Below, piece after piece: positions 7,892 to 12,122 of a stretch of DNA of 12,122 nt. This stretch comes from an uncultured Flavobacteriales bacterium (GTDB lineage Bacteria; Bacteroidota; Bacteroidia; Flavobacteriales_D; Crocinitomicaceae): NCBI GenBank assembly GCA_903899795.1, contig CAIUKX010000613.1, positions 1 to 12,122 of the forward strand, given 5' to 3'. A program made the translations under genes and the position numbers. Positions within the stretch are counted from its first letter, which is position 1, and each line of letters opens with the position of its first letter. The notes beneath the pieces were generated by a model. That model saw nothing but the letters and a program-made list of their open reading frames with translations, was not told the DNA's origin and did no database searches.

Positions 7892-7907
7892 CGTTTCACG
7901 TGAAACA
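7892..7907. other. parS: parS site 3, in the mnmG-ispG gap
   Basis: CGTTTCACGTGAAACA matches the 16-bp parS consensus at 15 positions; the only change is the outermost base (T to C), and the 14-bp core palindrome GTTTCACGTGAAAC is intact. It begins three bases after the mnmG stop codon, about 1.9 kb from site 2. Its right arm overlaps another palindrome. Confidence 0.88.
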
Positions 7908-7916
7908 ATATTGTTT
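7903..7916. repeat. Palindrome AAACAATATTGTTT overlapping parS site 3
   Basis: A perfect 14-bp palindrome that shares its first five bases with the right arm of parS site 3. On a transcript, the shared arm could pair either leftward (parS hairpin) or rightward (this hairpin), not both. There is no run of T long enough to call a standard terminator for mnmG or, in the other direction, for ispG, although both genes end in this 65-bp gap. It may act as a weak bidirectional transcript end, or be incidental in AT-rich DNA. Confidence 0.5.
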
Positions 7917-7954
7917 TCAAAAATAAAATAGTGGTCCGTTTATAAGTTTAGGAT

Positions 7955-9877
7955 TTAATTTTTTGGATCGATCCAATCTCCGTTTTCTTTTATCAAGGAA
8001 ATCAATTCATCAACAGCCTCTTTCTCGTTGACATTTTTTCTGACCACTGTTTTCTCTTTATAAAGAGTTACTTTTCCTATTCCAGAACCAACATATCCAT
8101 AATCAGCGTCAGCCATCTCCCCTGGCCCATTTACAATGCACCCCATAATTCCGATTTTTAAACCTTTTAGGTGATTTGTTTTTTCACGAATTTTAGCTGT
8201 TGTTTCTTGTAAATCAAACAAAGTTCTTCCACAAGATGGGCATGAAATATATTCTGTTTTAGAAATTCGGGTTCGTGTAGCTTGAAGAATACCGAACGAA
8301 GTGGAATTGGTTAATTGTAAAGATTGGTTAGAAACAATCCAAACTCCATCTCCAAAACCATCTATTAATTGCGAACCGGCATCACTAGATGTGTGTAATT
8401 GGAAGGTTTCGGAATCTTTTTCAATAGAGTTAAATTTTAATATCAATGGTGTTTTTAAATCAATTTTCGATAATTTTATTCTAAAATTGCGGAATAGTTG
8501 AGTTTTGTTTGAATACTCCGTTTGAAGAACGAGCACACAATTTGGGTACTCAATTAGAAAATCAATCGTTGTGTCTTCTGCCTGATGATTCAAAAAGAAA
8601 ACTTGTGCTTTGTTCTTGATTTGTTCTAATTCATCTTTTGAAAGGATGGGATAGTATCCTTTCTTTTCTGAATAATTTTCTTTCCAATTTGTGTAACAAC
8701 AAATTACTTGAAGTGTGCCTGGTAATTCGAATTCTATAGTGTTACTGCCTATATAAAGGTAGTCAACAGCTTGATCTTGAATGTTCCATTTATCCAGTTG
8801 AATAGAATATACATATCCTAATGCAAAGAGATTAGCAGGTTTGATAGTTTCTAATCGACTAATATCACCTACCACAATCGGAACATGGCGACCTCCGATG
8901 TTGATAATTTCTTTTGTTTTTCGTTTTTCGTAGTTATAAGGAGAGTATGGAAGATCAATATTCTTATTGTTTTCAAGAATAAAAACAGGGTTGTTTTCAG
9001 TATATTTTTGGATTAATTTTTTTGCAACAGGGATTTCAAACTCAGGATTTTCAGTTAAAGAAACACGAATTGTATCACCCAAACCATCTTCTAAAAGAGC
9101 ACCAATTCCCACAGCGGATTTTATTCTTCCATCTTCCCCATCACCTGCTTCGGTTACTCCCAAATGTAGAGGATAATCCATGTTTTCTTTTTGCATCGTT
9201 ACCACCAATAATCGGTAGGCTTGAACCATGATAAGCGTGTTGCTTGCTTTCATAGAAATAACGATATCATGGTAATCATTTTTGTGACAGATCCGAATGA
9301 ATTCCATAGCGGATTCTACCATTCCCTCAGGGGTATCACCAAAACGACTTAAAATCCGATCTGATAAAGATCCATGGTTAGTTCCGATCCGCATCGCAGT
9401 TCCCCTTTCCTTACATAAAAGAACTAGAGGGGTAAATTTCTTTTCAATTCTTTCTATTTCAGCTATATAGGATTCAGGAGTGTAGTTTATTTCTTCAAAT
9501 TTCTTTTTGTCGGCGTAATTTCCAGGATTGACCCTCACCTTTTCGATTAATTTTGCCGCTACTTCTGCAGCATTGGGTGTAAAGTGAATATCAGCAACCA
9601 AAGGTGTGTTATAACCTTTTTCCTTTAATATTTTATGTATAACACCCAGGTTTTCAGCTTCTTTAATGCTAGGAGCAGTCAAACGTACCAATTCACAACC
9701 AGCATCAATCATTCGAATGGATTCTTCCACCGAAGCATTTGTATCCATTGTATCAGCAGTGGTCATTGATTGGACACGTATAGGGTTGTTTCCACCCAGT
9801 TTTAAAGTTCCAATTGTGACTTCCTTTGTTGGAAAGCGTTTTCTGATTAATAAGTCTGAGCAATAATTATTATCCAT
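7955..9877 (-). CDS. ispG: IspG (GcpE), 4-hydroxy-3-methylbut-2-enyl diphosphate synthase, long three-domain form
   Basis: Iron-sulfur enzyme of the non-mevalonate (MEP) isoprenoid pathway. It reductively converts methylerythritol cyclodiphosphate to HMBPP. The 640-residue product is much longer than the about 370-residue E. coli type. The N-terminal TIM barrel (about 1-290) contains IRVQSMTTADTMDTNAS, DIHFTPNAA, VRVNPGNYADKK and LGVTEAGDGEDGRIKSA. An insert domain of roughly 250 residues (about 290-535) follows, then the [4Fe-4S] domain with CPSCGRT (Cys546, Cys549) and GCIVNGPGE (Cys580, Glu587). The spacing of these four ligands closely matches the E. coli enzyme. The long form is known from plants, Chlamydiae and Bacteroidota. 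All ligands are present, so it should be active, and it indicates an organism that makes isoprenoids by the MEP route. The start at 9877 (MDNNYCSDLL) puts the barrel at the usual distance. A good promoter candidate lies about 65 bases upstream. Confidence 0.97.
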   Translation of the reverse strand: MDNNYCSDLLIRKRFPTKEVTIGTLKLGGNNPIRVQSMTTADTMDTNASVEESIRMIDAGCELVRLTAPSIKEAENLGVIHKILKEKGYNTPLVADIHFTPNAAEVAAKLIEKVRVNPGNYADKKKFEEINYTPESYIAEIERIEKKFTPLVLLCKERGTAMRIGTNHGSLSDRILSRFGDTPEGMVESAMEFIRICHKNDYHDIVISMKASNTLIMVQAYRLLVVTMQKENMDYPLHLGVTEAGDGEDGRIKSAVGIGALLEDGLGDTIRVSLTENPEFEIPVAKKLIQKYTENNPVFILENNKNIDLPYSPYNYEKRKTKEIINIGGRHVPIVVGDISRLETIKPANLFALGYVYSIQLDKWNIQDQAVDYLYIGSNTIEFELPGTLQVICCYTNWKENYSEKKGYYPILSKDELEQIKNKAQVFFLNHQAEDTTIDFLIEYPNCVLVLQTEYSNKTQLFRNFRIKLSKIDLKTPLILKFNSIEKDSETFQLHTSSDAGSQLIDGFGDGVWIVSNQSLQLTNSTSFGILQATRTRISKTEYISCPSCGRTLFDLQETTAKIREKTNHLKGLKIGIMGCIVNGPGEMADADYGYVGSGIGKVTLYKEKTVVRKNVNEKEAVDELISLIKENGDWIDPKN

Positions 9878-9942
9878 TCTATAAAAATGTTTAGAATTTA
9901 TTGAAAAAGGGAACGTTGATAATTCGTTAACTTTCCTAAAAA

Positions 9943-9975
9943 CAAAAGTAACGAATATATTGTTTACAGCTCAAA
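9943..9975 (-). promoter_or_regulatory. Promoter candidate for ispG (-33 TTTTG, -7 TACTTTTG)
   Basis: On the minus strand TTTTG (plus positions 9972-9976) is followed after about 21 bases by TACTTTTG (9943-9950). This fits the Bacteroidota promoter pattern TTTG-N19 to 21-TAnnTTTG and is the best two-part promoter match in the window. It would give ispG a leader of about 60 bases. Confidence 0.6.
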
Positions 9976-10056
9976 ACTAATGACAAACAACGCTTGGCTT
10001 TTCAAGCTAACAAAAACTTAATCCGGCAAATATTTCCTTTTCACCGTTTTAATTTG

Positions 10057-10064
10057 TACATTTG
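10057..10064 (+). promoter_or_regulatory. Candidate -7 promoter box for the desaturase cluster
   Basis: TACATTTG matches TAnnTTTG exactly, 25 bases before the desaturase ATG. The -33 region holds only a TTTTC around 10038-10042, so that half is weak. Together with the ispG promoter it makes 9878-10089 a divergent control region. A short inverted repeat GCTTG-N6-CAAGC (9992-10007) lies between the two promoters; its role, if any, is unknown. Confidence 0.5.
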
Positions 10065-10089
10065 CTGTTCGAACACATAAGTTAAAACA

Positions 10090-11196
10090 ATGAAAATACC
10101 AGTAATAAAGTTTGCAAAAAATCACAACGAAGAGTTTTATAAAGTATTGAAACAAAGAGTTGGAGATTATTTCAAAAAAACTAATCGCACTAGACACGGA
10201 AATACAAATATGGTTATTAAAACAATCGTGATGCTCAGTCTTTATCTGGTGCCATTTGCTTTAATATTGACTGTACTTGAAAACCCTTGGATTATTTTTT
10301 CAATGTGGGTACTGATGGGCTTTGGAATGGCTGGAATCGGGCTTGGCGTTATGCACGATGCTAATCATGGTGCTTACTCAAAAAATCAGGGAGTAAATAC
10401 GATTTTAGGTCATGTTATTGCAATGATTGGTGGACACAGTGTAAATTGGAAAATTCAGCACAATGTTCTTCACCATACATATACGAATATTACCGGAATG
10501 GACGAAGATATCAATCCTGGAAAAGCAATGCGTTTTTCACCTCATGAAAAAAGAAGATCTGCCCACAAATATCAGCATATCTACGCTTGGTTTTTGTATG
10601 GTATGATGACAATATTGTGGATGACGTCGAAGGATTTCAAACAAATTATTCGTTATAGGAGACTTGAATTACTTGAAACTCAAAATGTTAAATTTCGTTC
10701 AACTTTGACATTCTTGATCGTTACTAAATTGATCTATTATTCAATTACTCTGGCATTGCCAATTATCTTTTCACCGTTAGCTTGGTGGGTAACGACCATA
10801 TTTTTCATCATGATGCATTTCATTTGTGGCGTAATTTTAGGAGCAATTTTTCAACCAGCACACGTTGTACCTTCATCGAATTATCCTATACCGGATGATT
10901 CAGGAAACATTGAAGCTGACTGGGCAGTGAATCAGTTGTACAATACAGCAAATTTTGCGCCGGGTGCACGTTTATTTTCATGGTATGTAGGTGGTTTGAA
11001 TTATCAGGTTGAACATCACCTTTTCCCGAATATTTGTCACGTACACTATCGTAAAATTTCTGAAATTGTGAGAGCAACTGCTATGGAATACAATTTGCCT
11101 TATAACTCACAAAAAACCTTTGGTAAAGCCTTGGCACTACACACCAAAATGCTTTATGATTTAGGAAATTTCGATGAAGCACCTGGAATACATTAA
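10090..11196 (+). CDS. Membrane fatty-acid desaturase (acyl-lipid or acyl-CoA type, no cytochrome b5 domain)
   Basis: Integral-membrane di-iron enzyme that introduces a cis double bond into fatty acyl chains, normally adjusting membrane fluidity. The 368-residue protein has the three diagnostic histidine boxes: HDANH (residues 89-93), HNVLHH (124-129) and QVEHH (306-310). The Gln in the third box is typical of the DesA/linoleoyl-CoA (front-end) branch. A further His258 in FQPAH is also usual. Hydrophobic segments lie at about 43-62, 68-88, 103-117, 163-178, 205-228 and 231-253. Many front-end desaturases carry an N-terminal cytochrome b5 domain; none is present here, so electrons presumably come from a separate ferredoxin or similar donor. 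Substrate and regiospecificity cannot be read from the sequence. It is the first gene of a probable unit with the two small genes downstream (18-base gap, then an overlap). Confidence 0.93.
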   Translation: MKIPVIKFAKNHNEEFYKVLKQRVGDYFKKTNRTRHGNTNMVIKTIVMLSLYLVPFALILTVLENPWIIFSMWVLMGFGMAGIGLGVMHDANHGAYSKNQGVNTILGHVIAMIGGHSVNWKIQHNVLHHTYTNITGMDEDINPGKAMRFSPHEKRRSAHKYQHIYAWFLYGMMTILWMTSKDFKQIIRYRRLELLETQNVKFRSTLTFLIVTKLIYYSITLALPIIFSPLAWWVTTIFFIMMHFICGVILGAIFQPAHVVPSSNYPIPDDSGNIEADWAVNQLYNTANFAPGARLFSWYVGGLNYQVEHHLFPNICHVHYRKISEIVRATAMEYNLPYNSQKTFGKALALHTKMLYDLGNFDEAPGIH

Positions 11197-11214
11197 GAAG
11201 CAGTAAGAATCATC

Positions 11215-11577
11215 ATGAGCTTTTTGAATGTTGAGTCAGTAAGAGACTACTGCATGCATAAGGTTGGAGTTGAAGAAACATTTCCTTTTGATCAGAGAAC
11301 ACTCGTCTTTAAAGTAGGCGGAAAAATGTTTGCGTTGCTTGACGTGGATGATTTCACCAGTGTGAATTTGAAATGTAATCCTGAAAAAGCGGTTGAACTT
11401 CGTGAAAAATTTGATGGTGTTAAACCAGGTTTTCATATGAATAAAACACATTGGAATACAGTTGAGATCAATTTGGATGTAGATGCTCAGTTATTTTTTG
11501 AATTGATAGATCACTCTTATGATTTAATTGTTGCTTCGCTACCCAAAAAGCTAAGAGATGAGTTACAGGTTCGATAA
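11215..11577 (+). CDS. MmcQ/YjbR-family protein (CyaY-like fold)
   Basis: A 120-residue protein of the MmcQ/YjbR family, small single-domain proteins with a double-wing CyaY-like fold, sometimes described as DNA-binding but without an established role. Family hallmarks are the N-terminal VRDYCMHKVGVEETFPF (residues 9-25), VFKVGGKMFALLD (31-43), the central GFHMNKTHWNTVEI (72-85) and the C-terminal SYDLIVASLPKKLRDEL (101-117). It lies 18 bases after the desaturase stop and overlaps the next gene by 20 bases, so the three genes are probably co-transcribed. No functional link to the desaturase is evident from the sequence. Confidence 0.88.
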   Translation: MSFLNVESVRDYCMHKVGVEETFPFDQRTLVFKVGGKMFALLDVDDFTSVNLKCNPEKAVELREKFDGVKPGFHMNKTHWNTVEINLDVDAQLFFELIDHSYDLIVASLPKKLRDELQVR

Positions 11578-11929
11578 ATACGTTTGGGCTGTACGATTGT
11601 CAAAAACACGCTCACAAGCCTCGGAATTGATCTCTAAAGGGAAGATAAAGTTAAATGACGCTCAAGTCAAACCATCCAAAGAGCCAAAAGCGGGTGAAAT
11701 TATCTCCATTTCTAAAAATACAGCCGTTTTTACTTATAAAATTGTTCAATTATTGGAAAAAAGAGTGGGTCCGAAATTGGTTGAAGAGTATTTGATCGAC
11801 ATTACACCCGACGAGGAAAAAGAAAAGTACCGCTTATACAATTTATCACAAGCAATTTATCGCGAAAACGGAACGGGTAAACCTACCAAAAAAGACCGAA
11901 GAGATTTGAGTGATTTTTTTGAGTTTTAA
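11558..11929 (+). CDS. S4-domain RNA-binding protein, Hsp15-like
   Basis: A 123-residue protein with an N-terminal S4 RNA-binding domain (about residues 3-50): FDKYVWAVRLSKTRSQASEL, then the loop SKGKIKLNDAQVKPSKEPKAGE. The tail is basic and ends GKPTKKDRRDLSDFFEF. The overall pattern resembles Hsp15 (HslR), a heat-shock protein that in E. coli binds free 50S subunits carrying a stalled peptidyl-tRNA; orthology to HslR is likely but not proven. The start codon lies within the end of the MmcQ gene in another frame (20-base overlap), a typical coupling arrangement. The start is supported because the S4 motif begins five residues later. No terminator is seen after it. Confidence 0.9.
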   Translation: MSYRFDKYVWAVRLSKTRSQASELISKGKIKLNDAQVKPSKEPKAGEIISISKNTAVFTYKIVQLLEKRVGPKLVEEYLIDITPDEEKEKYRLYNLSQAIYRENGTGKPTKKDRRDLSDFFEF

Positions 11930-12001
11930 GCAAATTAAATGGAGAGATATTCTGCTGTGTAATCTGAATTTGATACATTTACTTCGTTCAAATGATGAAA
12001 C

Positions 12002-12122
12002 ATGAAAACATACATTTCTATTCTTAGGGGAATAAACGTTAGTGGGCATAAAAAAATCCTGATGGCGCTCAGCCAATGGATATCAAATACGGAATCGAAG
12101 CAGCTGTTAAGGCAATCTCCGA
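12002..12122 (+). CDS. DUF1697-like protein start, cut by window edge, possibly disrupted
   Basis: The frame from 12002 begins MKTYISILRGINVSGHKKIL, which closely resembles the N-terminus of DUF1697-family proteins (small uncharacterised proteins common in Bacteroidota). After about residue 22 the expected helix and the following TYIQSGN-type segment do not appear; the frame instead reads ALSQWISNTESKQLLRQSP to the edge, unlike the family as I know it. The frame is open to the edge. A one-mismatch -7 box TACATTTA lies at 11974-11981. Either the gene diverges, or the DNA from about 12052 belongs to something else. Confidence 0.5.
   Translation, partial: MKTYISILRGINVSGHKKILMALSQWISNTESKQLLRQSP

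Noticed and set aside
7955..9877. IspG as a gene fusion because it is about 270 residues longer than the E. coli enzyme
   Set aside because: The extra central domain is the known long form of IspG found in plants, Chlamydiae and Bacteroidota, and all Fe-S ligands are in place.

Overview
The window is AT-rich chromosomal DNA from a member of the Bacteroidota, most likely a Flavobacteriales-type organism. Several things point there: a very large DUF4175 protein, the long three-domain form of IspG, a YbeY whose metal motif ends in Asp (HGVLHLCGYKD), near-absence of Shine-Dalgarno sequences, and promoter candidates of the Bacteroidota type (TAnnTTTG at -7) in front of gltX, mnmG, ispG and the desaturase. 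The assignment is an inference from these traits; no rRNA or other taxonomic marker is present.

Layout. Positions 1-1401 (minus) hold most of gltX, glutamyl-tRNA synthetase, cut by the left edge. A 305-bp non-coding stretch separates it from a divergent plus-strand cluster: a 1118-residue DUF4175 membrane/coiled-coil protein, a small RsbW-like histidine-kinase-type ATPase, and the 16S rRNA maturation factor ybeY. A textbook intrinsic terminator closes this cluster. Then comes mnmG (tRNA wobble-uridine modification) under its own promoter, which converges on ispG (isoprenoid synthesis, minus). A divergent promoter region of about 210 bp separates ispG from a three-gene plus-strand cluster: a membrane fatty-acid desaturase, an MmcQ/YjbR-family protein and an S4-domain RNA-binding protein. 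The right edge cuts the beginning of a DUF1697-like gene whose sequence stops resembling the family after about 22 codons.

The most notable feature is not a gene. Three copies of the ParB-binding centromere sequence parS (two exact TGTTTCACGTGAAACA, one with a single outer change) lie within 2.0 kb: one inside the last codons of ybeY, one on the predicted transcription start of mnmG, and one just past the mnmG stop codon. They bracket the ybeY terminator and mnmG. This suggests the window lies in the chromosome-partitioning (origin-proximal) domain, and that ParB binding may touch expression of mnmG.

Functionally, most genes are housekeeping translation genes (gltX, ybeY, mnmG, S4 protein) plus membrane lipid and isoprenoid genes (desaturase, ispG). 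I see no mobile element, CRISPR array, rRNA or tRNA gene, and no clear sign of a defence or other accessory system.
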